NCBI GenBank assembly: GCA_034440635.1
Contig: JAOTON010001525.1
Span: 186,001-250,000 of the forward strand
From: Lepas anatifera
Lineage: Eukaryota > Arthropoda > Thecostraca > Lepadidae
Reading direction: 5' to 3'
Length of the DNA stretch: 64,000 nt
Position numbers and translations under genes: made by a program. Numbering within the stretch: the stretch's first letter is position 1; every line of letters begins with the position of its first letter. Shown piece by piece: positions 41,601 to 52,100 of this stretch. The notes beneath the pieces were generated by a model, which worked only from the letters and a program-made list of their open reading frames with translations, was not told the DNA's origin and ran no database searches.

Positions 41601-42260
41601 CACCCGCGCCGCTGGGGGGGCGAAATTCGCCCCCTCCTGGTTTCCCATAGTTTGAATAGGTATCTTCTGGTTTGAATAGGTCAAGGAGCTATTCAAGGTC
41701 AAGCGACCCGACCTCAAAACCTAAAATTATGAGTTTGAAGCAACGCCTAAGGAACATCTGCCAACCGATCAGTTTGGTACTTTCACAATATGAAAAAGAC
41801 CCACAATAGGGTCTACAAACCTGCTATCTCGGAATTTTGATATTGTTGACCCGAGGTGGGGTCAATGTTTTGGTCACCCATTATAAGTCTATGGTGAAAA
41901 ATTGAAAGGGCTTGTTTTCAGTCAATGCTGGGTAGATAAAGCTTAAAATTCTCACACCATGTATGTGTATTCTTACCACGATCTTTACCATTAAGTTGAG
42001 TTTTTGACCATCTGACCTCTCAAAGGTCATCTCAGGTCATGGGAGCATACAGTGATTGTCTTGCCAATAACGTCTCACTGAATTGGGATAAAGCTCTTAT
42101 TTTGCTTGTATTGTGCTTATATTATCACGAGGAGTCGATTGATATGCAACATGACCATACCAGTTCACCCTGTGACCCTAACCTAGCTCAAGGTTAGGTC
42201 ATTTTCATAATTTGACCTAGCAAGGTCATAGTATACCAGGGCAGTTGAAAAATGGGTACT
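41597..42260. mobile_element. TGACCT-rich TTAA element, one end visible
   Basis: Begins TTAACACCCGCGCCGCTGGG followed by GGGCGAAATTCGCCCCC, then AGGTCA/TGACCT-rich sequence (41670-42240). A matching inverse end (GGGGGCGAAATTCGCCCCC then AGCGGGGCGCG) appears at about 44407-44441, so it may span 41597-44441 with later insertions. Confidence 0.5.
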
Positions 42261-42289
42261 TCAAAGTCTTGTACCCATAGTGATCAGAA

Positions 42290-42490
42290 TCATAGTCTAG
42301 TACCAGTTTTAGTATAACATACTAGGAATATGCTAGAAATAATACTAGTCCAGTACAGTCTTATAAGGTAAACACAAACGGCCGCAGCTGGTGATTTTGG
42401 TATTTGTTTGTACCCAAAACATGAAGGAGGAGCAGTGCGTAGGCACGATTGAATATTTGATTGTTGTCCATATTGTTGTGGTCCATTCAT
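42290..42490. repeat. Dispersed repeat, copy 2
   Basis: Diverged match to 34560-34830; see that entry. Confidence 0.4.
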
Positions 42491-42624
42491 TCGCTTTTGA
42501 ATGTTTTCTAAACAGCCAATACGCTATTCGAATGATTTATGTAGTTTTGTCGTGTAGTTAGTGAGCGGAGGTGCGACGTCGGCCAATGGCGGTATGCGAT
42601 GGGTAAACAGGACTGCGTGGCGAG

Positions 42625-42880
42625 CATAGGCTGATCCAGGATCTCAGATCGGAGGGGGCACCTTGCGCAGGGGGATCTGGACCAAGGGGATGCCTTTTTT
42701 GGCCGACAAACCCCTATCAGGTGGGAGCCAAATTGTATCGCGGGGTGCCGTTTTCGCATTAGGGAAGAGGAGCTATATTTCAGGGGTGCCATCAACCCTT
42801 TAGAGGAGCACCGTGACCATTTAAGGGGCGCCGAGGGTTAATGGGGGGGGGCACCTGCCCACTACCCCCTGGATCCCTGG
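42625..42880 (-). mobile_element. hAT-like MITE with a few ~20-bp internal units (reverse copy)
   Basis: Reverse complemented, it runs in parallel with 43338-43596: GGGATCCAGGGGG, a G/C block, then GGCGCCCCTTAAATGGTCAC, GGTGCTCCTCTAAAGGGTTG and GGCACCCCTGAAAT units, then GATCCTGGATCAGCCTATG. No clear target duplication, so its ends are approximate. Confidence 0.6.
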
Positions 42881-43337
42881 TTTCGCCCATGGTACCGGGC
42901 TGGTAGTGGGTATGCTGCAGGTGAAGACATTTTCCACGCCGGCTGACGTAGGGGTGCGCTACCGGCGAGCTCTGGTGCAATATCGCCTGGCAGGGTTGCG
43001 CTACTTGTGAGAATTCGTGTGATGTTGGCTAGTATGGGAAAAATATCGCAAAACAATGAAAATCGGCTGAAAGTGGTTACAACTCAGGCACTTAGGGAGA
43101 CCATGGTAGGGGCGGATCCAGCATTTCTTCTTCAAGGGGGTCTGGTTAAATCGCAGGAGCCCCCCGCTCGGGCTCCTCATTTCTTATTTATGGAGGGTGA
43201 AGCCTTAATTGAACAAACCATCTCTTAGGTGTGTATTTATACGTACTTATACAATAAAGTTTAATACTTTCGGGGGACCCCAGATTAGCTATTGGGGCCC
43301 CTGAGACCAATGCCCGTGGAGTTTGGACTTCCTGAAT

Positions 43338-43596
43338 CATAGGCGGATCCAGGGGGGAAGGTGCAATGGGGCACATGCCCCCGATCGACCCTCGGCGCCC
43401 CCTGAAATGGTCACGGCGCCCCCTTGAAAGGTCGATGGCGCCCCCTGAAAGGTCGCTTCCCACCCACCCCCCTAGGATGTGAAAATCGGCGCCCATCTGA
43501 AAGGTTTTCCCGGTCAAAAGTGGCACCACCTGGTCCGGATGGCGCCCCCCCTCCGGGAAAGTGCCCCCCCGATCGGCAATCCTGGATCCGCCAAGA
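43338..43596 (+). mobile_element. hAT MITE with a starter array of ~20-bp units
   Basis: Ends CATAGGCGGATCCAGG and CCTGGATCCGCCAAGA, flanked by identical 8-mers TCCTGAAT (43330-43337 and 43597-43604). Inside are at least three tandem units near GGCGCCCCCTGAAAGGTCGA, plus looser ones, at about 43394-43500. Confidence 0.85.
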
Positions 43597-43871
43597 TCCT
43601 GAATTTACTTTGGGAACGCCCATCGAACATAAAAGGAGCTCCCTGCGGAGGGCCTTTAGCCGTGCTCAAGCCCAGGCTAAGGGTGCGAGGTCGCCCCATC
43701 GCCACTCATCCCCTTCGATCCGACCCTGGAACATGACTGTATTTACTCCTGGAGCCGCCTTTGCATTAGGTAGAAGCTTCCTTGAGAGCTTAAAGTATGA
43801 AAGGCGCATATTTTCATAAACGTTCAGCTAATACATTGTGTTTTGCACCTTCAGATTATATGAGAAGTTTA

Positions 43872-43978
43872 GCCACCCCTAGGATTCGAACCGACGCCTG
43901 AAAGTGGGAACAAAACATGAGTCCGGTTTTTGTCGTCTAGCTCGCTGGGCAATATCACGGCTGGTGGCTTTGACCCAG
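43872..43978 (-). tRNA. tRNA-like sequence, probably a pseudogene or SINE head
   Basis: On the minus strand the 5' end GCCACCA can pair with the 3' end GGGGTGGC (6 of 7). An A-box-like TTGCCCAGCGAGCTAGAC and a perfect B box GGTTCGAATCC are present. The total length is 107 nt, long for a tRNA; the T stem has mismatches and the anticodon loop (around CTCAT) is irregular. It is therefore tRNA-derived rather than a working tRNA. Confidence 0.4.
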
Positions 43979-44144
43979 AAAATGGAAAGTAAAATGTTTT
44001 GGATTTCATTTGAATGACTTTATGAACCGCCGCGGTGCCTAAGACACTCTCCCGAGACTCTAGATTGCAAGCTTTTAACATGTTTCCATGGACTAGTAAA
44101 AAATGTCAGCCTTTTAGTAGGACACATTTTGAGCCCCTCCCCCA

Positions 44145-44330
44145 TATTATACATCATTCGATTCGTCACGATGAGAGAAATCCAATGATGTATAAATATT
44201 TGCTCCAGCTTTGCTGAGTAAATATCTATAGGTGGAAACGTATGTACACTGCCCTGTTGTAAGTCTATGGAACGAACCTTCTTTGACCTATGCTGACCTT
44301 AATATTGACCTGAAGTAAAAATGCTTCATA
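44145..44330. repeat. Dispersed repeat fragment shared with 950-1115 and 55380-55490
   Basis: ATTATACATCATTCGATT..CGA.GAGAGAAA, then CTTTGACCTATGCTGACCTTAATATTGACCTGA. This is an internal segment of a TGACCT-rich element. Confidence 0.5.
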
Positions 44331-44563
44331 TAATTTCTCTTTGTCTCGTCAAGAGCGTTTGAACGCCATTCGTAATTTTTCTTTAGCTTTCCTGGGAAAC
44401 GAGATACGGGGGGGCGAAATTCGCCCCCAGCGGGGCGCGTCATGCCAGGGACGCTTGTTATGTGACACTTTGCGCCCACTGAGCTGGGAATGAGAGTTGG
44501 ATATTACCCATAACGTCTGGCCTTGCCTTTTGACCTTGGGCTTAACATTTGGGTAAACGAAAA

Positions 44564-44606
44564 TGGAATGTCGCACCTTCATAATGGACTGAGATAGCCA
44601 TGCGAT
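44564..44606 (+). mobile_element. Fragment of TTAA MITE family X
   Basis: GGAATGTCGCACCTTCATAA then GGACTGAGATAGCCA, the first ~45 bp of family X, cut off by the hAT MITE that follows. Confidence 0.55.
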
Positions 44607-44612
44607 AGAACG

Positions 44613-45073
44613 CAGTGGCGGGTCTAGCCGGTAGGTTTGGGGGGAGGCAGGATGGGCAAACCAAAGTCGGAAAAAAACGTCACGTGGTGATAGACGTTGC
44701 CGCTGTTTAACTAGACGGTAGGTTTTGGGGCTTAAACTAAGTCGAAAAGCAGAAAATTAAATGAAATAGAAAATAAAAACATCACGGTTTGAAAGATGTG
44801 GCCACAAGATGCTTGCTTTTGCTATCCAAGAGTCATTCACTCAAAAGAAATTCTGCATATCAAGAGGACTAAGGCTCAATGTTAACAGTGAAGCTGACTG
44901 GTTCTGTTTAAAATTAATGGTTGAATCACCAAAACCTTGCTTGCAAATTAAAGAAGAGTCGGGGCCAAAGGGAGGTCAACAGCTTTTGGGGAACCATAGC
45001 TTTGCCCCGAGCTTTTCTGTTCGTGGGGGGGGGCAAATGCCCTTTTTACCTCCCCCGCTGGGTCTACCGCCGA
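44613..45073 (+). mobile_element. hAT MITE, GGCGGRTCYAG family
   Basis: Left end CAGTGGCGGGTCTAGCC. The right end reverse complemented starts near GGCGGTAGACCCAGCGGGGG and runs into AAAAAGGGCATTTGCCC, as in the copies at 31995 and 56566. Flanks ATAGAACG and ATAGAGCA match imperfectly. Confidence 0.5.
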
Positions 45074-45494
45074 TAGAGCATCCCTAAAAACCACTTGATA
45101 AATACTTGATTTGTTCCAAAACTTACCGTTCACAGAGAAAAAAGTAAGAATTAACCCCCTATCGACCCTGTTCTGCCCGGATGTTCGCATATTATGCATA
45201 AGCAATGACCATTAGTTACCATGGCATCATGTGGTAATGCATGCAATGCTCAAGATCCGCTTCACAAACGAATGTTTCTTGCTTGGACCTCTTCAAAACT
45301 ACACTAGTAAACATAGCTTTGGTACTAGCGGCTAAAATGGGTGTAACTTGTTTCAGTGGCTAGTTTGAACCATGAAGTATGTCTTGAGATATCCATAAGA
45401 ATATCAGTGATTGGTAAGTGCATCTTGGGGTTCTTATAATAGCTTTATTTAGCTCGAAATGCCTTGTTTCTATTAGTGTCCATTTTGTGGGGCA

Positions 45495-45817
45495 CAGGGG
45501 TGGACGCAGACCCGAGTTTTGGGAGGGGCCAAACTCATGTCTGCCTCTCCTCCTTGGGTGGGAGAAAGATTTTTTGCTCCACAGGCCTAGTGTAAACGCC
45601 TTTTTTCAGTGCTCGACAGACCTAGTATAAGCTACCTCTCCAAGTACATGAACGCTCTCGGGAGGGGGGGTGGGAGCGAAGATTTTTTTGCTCTACAGAC
45701 CTAGTGTAAACACTTTTTCAAAAATTTCTCCGGCGTTTGGGGGGGCAAAGATAGTTTGGCCCCCTCCAGCACTTTGGGGGGGGCATGGCCGGAATGGCCC
45801 CCCTGGTTCCGCCAATG
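45495..45817. mobile_element. hAT MITE with an internal duplication
   Basis: Left end CAGGGGTGGACGCAGACC, right end GGTTCCGCCAATG. Flanks GTGGGGCA and ATGGGGCA agree at 7 of 8. Inside, GATTTTTTGCTC.ACAG.CCTAGTGTAAAC occurs twice, about 115 bp apart. Confidence 0.65.
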
Positions 45818-45825
45818 ATGGGGCA

Positions 45826-47570
45826 AATAAAGAGGTTCACTGTGGCACAGAGCGCTGCCAGATCATGACATCACGGGGAAATGGAACTTCAGGCGTCTAG
45901 GAAGGGAAAATTAGGAATGTATTAGGAAATAGTGGGCTTTTTTAATTTGATTGGCTTTTTTGGTCAACGGATATAAGACCGAATTCGTTATTCTCAATAA
46001 AATATACATCGAATTAATCTTACTCCTGTGAGTTTCCCAGTTATCCCTATTCTTGTAAGCAGGATGGGGAATTGGCCCCTAAGATCTCAAAATTTACCTG
46101 TCTGATTAAAAAATTAAAAGCGAGTTTAATTCGTCTCACGCTGACCTCAATTTGTGAAAAATTGCAATTTGAGGGCAAGGCGTGCAAAATACACCTTTTT
46201 AAACCATGCCTTGTTTTCTCCATAACACTTACCCCTCTTTTTGCTTTCACCAAACTGGCATGTATTGATGGAGAGTTGATGTAAAATTGTCATTTTTCCA
46301 GTATGAGAAAATTCACAATTCAGTGGTGGATACAGCGCCAGACCTACATGGCAAAACATATATATACTTAACCACTTTTTGTTGCATAGATTAGCAAACG
46401 TCAGATACTGTGTGACATCTTTCATACAAAGGCAAATGGTTTAATGTAATAAAACATCAGAGGCAGATGCAGCAAAGCAACGTAATGGGGCAAAATGCAT
46501 GTCAATACCTAAAAGGCATGTATGCATGTACATACATTTATTCCTCGGCTATTGATGCTTTTCATATTGCCTTGCCTTTATCCGCCTATTCCAGGCCTGT
46601 GGGAATTTCGGATAATTGTGTTATCTTGATCCGCCTATGGATGCATTCTTTTCTATTCGATCTTGGTTGCGTGTCCTATTCCATAAGGTCCACATCGGCA
46701 ATAAAGTGACGTTGCTAGCACAACTTCAGCCTGATGCAGAGAATAAACTTTCCACGTTAGGATCAAAAACTATGCGAATTTGGGCTCATCGTTGCATTCC
46801 GTCCCGGCTGGTTATAAAAATGTCTGGCTTTCTCCCATTTTGACTCAGATCAGGAAATATTGGTAAAAAGTGGGGGCCGGGCCCCCACTGCCCCCTTTCT
46901 GATGCTTATGTCCCATTCATTACACTTAATATATTAAAATACGCTTGTACATGCGTGAAACCTTCCTAATTTAATATCTGAGCAAGTCTATATATATATA
47001 TATATATATAACGGAGTTTGTGTAACATATTATACAGAGTTTGAAGTATTTTATAGTTGTTTATGGTATTTTTTATAGTTTATAGTATTTTATTGCTCCT
47101 CCAGTTATCCTTTGAACAGTCTCTTCACTCTGCAAGAGTACAATCCAGTTAATTTAACCCCTTTCCCCCGAATTTGAGCGTCTGGATTCATTTCTGCCCA
47201 AAAACGATGGAAGCGTAAATGAGCTGTGGTCTGAAATCTTTTCAGAATATTCAAGCATTATAATCGTTCTCAATATTGTTACGGACGACTTTGCTGCAGG
47301 AAGAACACACCATATGCCACAATACTCGGTTTGTGAATAGATCCTTCCTAGATACCAAGCCATAGCTCCACCCCCTGGTGAATATATTTTGGTCAAAACT
47401 TTTTGGGAATATTCCAAACTTTGTTTCAGAAAAATAAAAAATTGAAACCCTATCGCACACTGTTTTCGAGCTATCCCAGGAAAAACATGAGCGGTGGGCA
47501 GAATTCGCTCACCCCCCGAACAAGAATAGGTTTAAAAACCACTCCAGTCTTGGGATGTGCCAAATTCCCT
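45826..47570. other. No gene; minor repeats
   Basis: Contains (TA)11 at 46989-47010 and possible hAT end fragments (CAGTGGTGGATACAGCG at 46321, GATCCGCCTATGGATG near 46629) without matching flanks. Just before 47571 there is CCAAATTCCCTTTAA, a mutated family X end. Confidence 0.45.
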
Positions 47571-48167
47571 TTAATCCGTCCCTCACCGGGGTCCGGCGCC
47601 ACCTTCGTCTTACCGGCTTACCGGGGAGCCATCGATGGCCCCCCTCTTACTCCGAAAATATGGGGGTTAGCGCAAATTTGCAAAGTGCATTAGAAAGCTT
47701 GGGTGAATTCAGTACGAAATTACTTTACATGTTTAAGCACTTCGGTCAATGGTCTGACTTGCAGAGGTCAAGTTAGGTCACGATAGGCTATTTCCACTAA
47801 AATATGCAATGCTTAAGCAAACTGGGTGCAGCTCTCACGGCGTTAGAGCTATTGCAATCTGGTAAAGTAGATTTGATAGGAAAATGCCAGACCTTTTTCC
47901 GCTATGTAAACCAACATGACCTTCCGCCAGTGGTTTGACCTCCAGAGGTCACCTCGTGACCTAATATGACCTGAGGTCATGAAAGGTCAGAAAGTGACCA
48001 TACCGTATATCAAATGAAAGCAGTTGACCCTGGTGACCTGTGGTGACTTCAGATAGGTCAAAGGGAAAATATCCCCCCTGAGATGCATGAAAGGGCGTCT
48101 AAGAACGCTTTTCTGAGCAATTTGACCTTTTGCAATCATTTTTGTGATTTTTGTATCATAAGACGGT

Positions 48168-48338
48168 TGTAACCCGTTGTTACTGTGGCATGTGCCGGTC
48201 AAGTGGTTTGCCCTGCCCCGGGCAGTGACCGGCCAGCCTGCCTCCGCGCTCGGTCGGTTGGGGTCGGCAGTGGAGCTATGGACTTGACTGAATGGACATC
48301 GCTCTCCCGAACATGCGTGTTCATTCGAACGGCTAACA
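48168..48338 (+). repeat. 5' LTR, 171 bp
   Basis: Begins TGTAACCCGTTGTTACTGTG and ends CGAACGGCTAACA. It differs from the 3' LTR at five positions by my count (about 97% identity). Confidence 0.9.
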
Positions 48339-48357
48339 TTGGTGGCAGCGGTGTGGG
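48339..48357 (+). other. Candidate primer-binding site
   Basis: TTGGTGGCAGCGGTG directly follows the LTR, the place where a tRNA primer pairs. The matching tRNA was not determined. Confidence 0.5.
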
Positions 48358-48417
48358 AAGGCCCACAATTTCCTCTGAAGTGAGCTTCTTGACAGTGTTT
48401 TCTGACGCGAGCCGAAG

Positions 48418-48735
48418 ATGGCGGAGAAGGACGGTGTGTTTTTAAAGAAATTCGACGGCACCAGTGCTATGGAATGGTGCGATTGGTTTGAGGACTATGT
48501 GTGCTACTCTGAGAATATGAAAAAGTGGTCAAAGGAGAAGTCCGCTCTGAACCTGCGGTTTTTCGTCTCGGGAGAAGTTCGTGACTGTGTTCGAAGTCAG
48601 TGCCAAGATAAGGAGAAGGCCGACTTAGAATCCATCAGTCCGTCGGTTCAGGCACTCTTGGGTGGAATACCGAACCCTCTGACAGCGTCTCAGGCGCTTG
48701 ACCTAGTGGCCTATCGGGGCAGCATTCTGCAGATG
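48418..48735 (+). pseudogene. gag N-terminal fragment of the Ty3/gypsy element
   Basis: ATG at 48418 gives FLKKFDGTSAMEWCDWFEDY and later NLRFFVSGEVRDC, the retrotransposon gag capsid pattern (F.G....W...F...., then L...L.G.A). After about 105 codons the sequence jumps to integrase near 48735, so the rest of gag and most of pol are deleted. The gag frame then runs on out of frame to 48804. Confidence 0.7.
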
Positions 48736-48736
48736 G

Positions 48737-49096
48737 ATGCGTATTGCACACGCACTGATGAATCGCGTGATTTCGTTTTTTGGCATGCCCCGTTCCGTAC
48801 ATAGTGATTTGGGACGCAACCTCACGGGCAAAGTTCTTCAGGGATTTTACGAATTCCTTCGTATTGGACAGAGCACCACCACCGGGTATCACCCGATTGG
48901 TAATGCATATTCAGAGCGGCGCCACAGATTTTTGATGGCGGCTGTGTCCAAAATGTGTGCCGATCATCCTAAAACGTGGCCAATTGCTTGGGCGCCCATG
49001 ACTCGACGGGGATCTCCCCTTATGAGGCAGTGTTTGGGCGTCCAGCAAAACTGCCCTTGGATCGAACGTTCGGGGAGGAAGCACAGGTCTTGTTTG
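48737..49096 (+). pseudogene. Integrase core fragment, 5' of the hAT insertion
   Basis: FFGMPRSVHSDLGRNLTG, GYHPIGNAYSERRHRFL and, after a frameshift near 48975, STGISPYEAVFGRPAKLPLD. These are the DDE integrase landmarks (HSD.G..F, YHP..N...ER..R.L, SP....FGR). The first catalytic Asp and its surroundings are missing; the middle Asp and the Glu are visible. The reading frame is continuous with 57138 onward when one target copy and the hAT element are taken out. Confidence 0.8.
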
Positions 49097-49139
49097 CAGT
49101 GACGGATCCAAGGGGGGCCCAGGGGGCCCAGGCCCCCCT

Positions 49140-52100
49140 TAGCTCCCAAGCGCCCCAGTAGAGCTTAGCTCATATCGGGCGCCGAAGGCGCCCGATATGA
49201 GTGGCGCGCCTGTACCCATCTCGTGCGCCAAGGTGGTAGATGCCACTTATTCCACTTGAATTAACACATACTCCTTAAAACCATGGCAAAGCGCCCCTGC
49301 CCAAACATTAGACGCCTTTACTGGTCTTTTGCGCCCCAGTAAAATGTTGCAGATGAAATTTAGAAAGCTAACAAAAGCGCCCCGGCAAAGAAAAGGCGCC
49401 ACTAGATAGCAAGATTGCGCCATGGGGAACTAATACACTCCTGAGTAGCCTAGGCGCCCCCTGGATAAAGCGCCCCCAGGTAGCCTAGACGCCCCCTGGA
49501 TGAAGCGCCCCCAGGTAGCCTAGGTGCCCCCTGGATGAAGCGCCCTACGGATATCATATGCGCCCTTGGCTAGGAAAGGCGCCCCTGGGCAGCAAAGGCA
49601 AATCTTGGTAACATATGTACCCCGGACAGCATAAGCGTCCCTTAGATAGAAGTAGGCGCTTTAGGAAAATAAAATGCTCACCTTGGGTAGAAAAAGGCGC
49701 CCTTTGATAGCCTAGGCGCCCACTGAAAAAAGCGCGTTACGGAGGTCATATGCACCCTTGGATAGCAAAGGCGCCCCTGGGTAGCAAAGGCGCCCCTAGG
49801 ACGGCACCCCTTCGATAGAAAATCCGCCTTTGGATAGCCTAGGCGCCCCCTGGATGAAGCGCCCTACGGATATCATATGCGCCCTGTTCTAGGAAAGGCG
49901 CCCCTGGGCAGCAAAGGCAAATCTTGGTAACCGAGGTGCTATGGACAGCATAAGCGCCCCTTAGATAGAAATAGGTGCTTTAGGAATATGAAATGCTCAC
50001 CTTGGGTAGAAAAAGCGCCCTTTGATAGCCTAGGCGCCCACTGGAAAAAACGCCTTACGGATGTCGTATGCACCCTTGGATAGCAAAGGCGCCCCTGGGT
50101 AGCAAAGGCGCCCCTAGGAAGGCACCCCTTCGATAGAAAAGCCGCCTTTGGATAGCCTAGGCGCCCCCTGGATGAAGCGCCCTACGGATATCATATGCGC
50201 CCTTGGCTAGGAAAGGCGCCCCTGGGCAGCAAAGGCAAATCTTGGTAACATATGTACCCCGGACAAAATAAGCGCCCCTTAGATAGAAGTAGGCGCCTTG
50301 GGAAAATAAAATGATCACCTTGGGCAGAAAAAGGCGCCCTTTGAAAGCCTAGGCGCCCACTGGAAAAAGCGCCCTACGGATATTATATGCACCCTTGACT
50401 AGGAAAGGCGCCCCTTGGCAGCAAAGTCAAATCTTGGTAACATATGTACCCCGTATAGCACAAGCGCCCCTTAGATAGAAGTAGGCGCTTTAGGAAAATA
50501 AAATGCTTACCTTGAGCAGAAAAAGGCGCCCTTTGATAGCCTAGGCGCCCACTGGAAAAAAACACCCTACGGATATCATATGCGCCCTTGGCTAGGAAAG
50601 GCGCCCCTGGGCAGCGAAGGCAAATCTTGGTAACATATGTATCCCGTACAGCATAACCGCCCCTTAGATAGAAGTAGGCGCTTTAGGAAAATAAAATGCT
50701 CACCTTGAGCAGAAAAAGGCGCCCTTTGATAGCCTAAGCGCCCACTGGAAAAAGCGCCCTACGGATGTCATATGCACCCTTGGATAGCAAAGGCGCCCCT
50801 GGACAGCAAAGACAACCCTGGATAACACAAGTGCTGTGGACAGCAAAGGCGCCCCTGGGTAGCAAAGGCGCCCCTGGGTAGCAAAGGCGCCCCTGGGTAG
50901 CAAAGGCGCCCCTAGGACGGCACCCCTTCGATAGAAAATCCGCCTTTGGATAGCCTAGGCGCCCCCTGGATGAAGCGCCCTACGGATATCATATGCACCC
51001 TGTTCTAGGAAAGGCGCCCCTGGGCAGCAAAGGCAAATCTTGGTAACCTAGGTGCTCTGGACAGCATAAGCGCCCCTTAGATAGAAATAGGTGCTTTAGG
51101 AATATGAAATGCTCACCTTGGGTAGAAAAAGGCGCCCTTTGATAGCCCAGGCGCCCACTGGAAAAAAACGCCTTACGGATGTCGTATGCACCCTTGGATA
51201 GCAAAGGCGCCCCTAGACAGCAAAGACAACCCTGGATAACACAAGTGCTGTGGACAGCAAAGGCGCCCCTGGGTAGCAAAGGCGCCCCTAGGAAGGCACC
51301 CCTTCGATAGAAAAGCCGCCTTTGGATAGCCTAGGCGCCCTCTGGATGAAGCGCCCTACGGATATCATATGCGCCCTTGGCTAGGAAAGACGCCCCTGGG
51401 CAGCAAAGGCAAATCTTGGTAACATATGTACCCCGGACAAAATAAGCGCCCCTTAGATAGAAGTAGGCGCCTTGGGAAAATAAAATGATCACCTTGGGCA
51501 GAAAAAGGCGCCCTTTGAAAGCCTAGGCGCCCACTGGAAAAAGCGTCCTACGGATATTATATGCACCCTTGACTAGGAAAGGCGCCCCTTGGCAGCAAAG
51601 TCAAATCTTGGTAACATATGTACCCCGTACAGCACAAGCGCCCCTTAGATAGAAGTAGGCGCTTTAGGAAAATAAAATGATCACCTTGAGCAGAAAAAGG
51701 CGCCCTTTGATAGCCTAGGCGCCCACTGAAAAAAGCGCGTTACGGATGTCATATGCACCCTTGGATAGCAAAGGCGCCCCTGGACAGCAAAGACAACCCT
51801 GGATAACACAAGTGCTGTGGACGGCAAAGGCGCCCCTGGGTAGCAAGGGCGCCCCTAGGAAGGCACCCCTTCGATAGAAAAGCCGCCTTTGGATAGCCTA
51901 GGCGCCCCCTGGATAAACTAGGAGCCCGAGAAGGAAAACGAGCGCCCCACTGGGAAATACAGGCTCCCTCTGTAGAACATAGATGCCCCTTATCCACCTT
52001 CAGCTGCCCTGGATTGGAGCAGCGCCCCCCAAGAAACAAAGGCGCCCTTGGACAAAAAGCCGCCTCCTGGTATCAAAGGCGCTCCTAGATAACATATGCG

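Noticed and set aside
46321..46638. hAT MITE between CAGTGGTGGATACAGCG and GATCCGCCTATG
   Set aside because: The ends look plausible, but the flanking 8-mers do not match and no internal similarity to other copies was seen.
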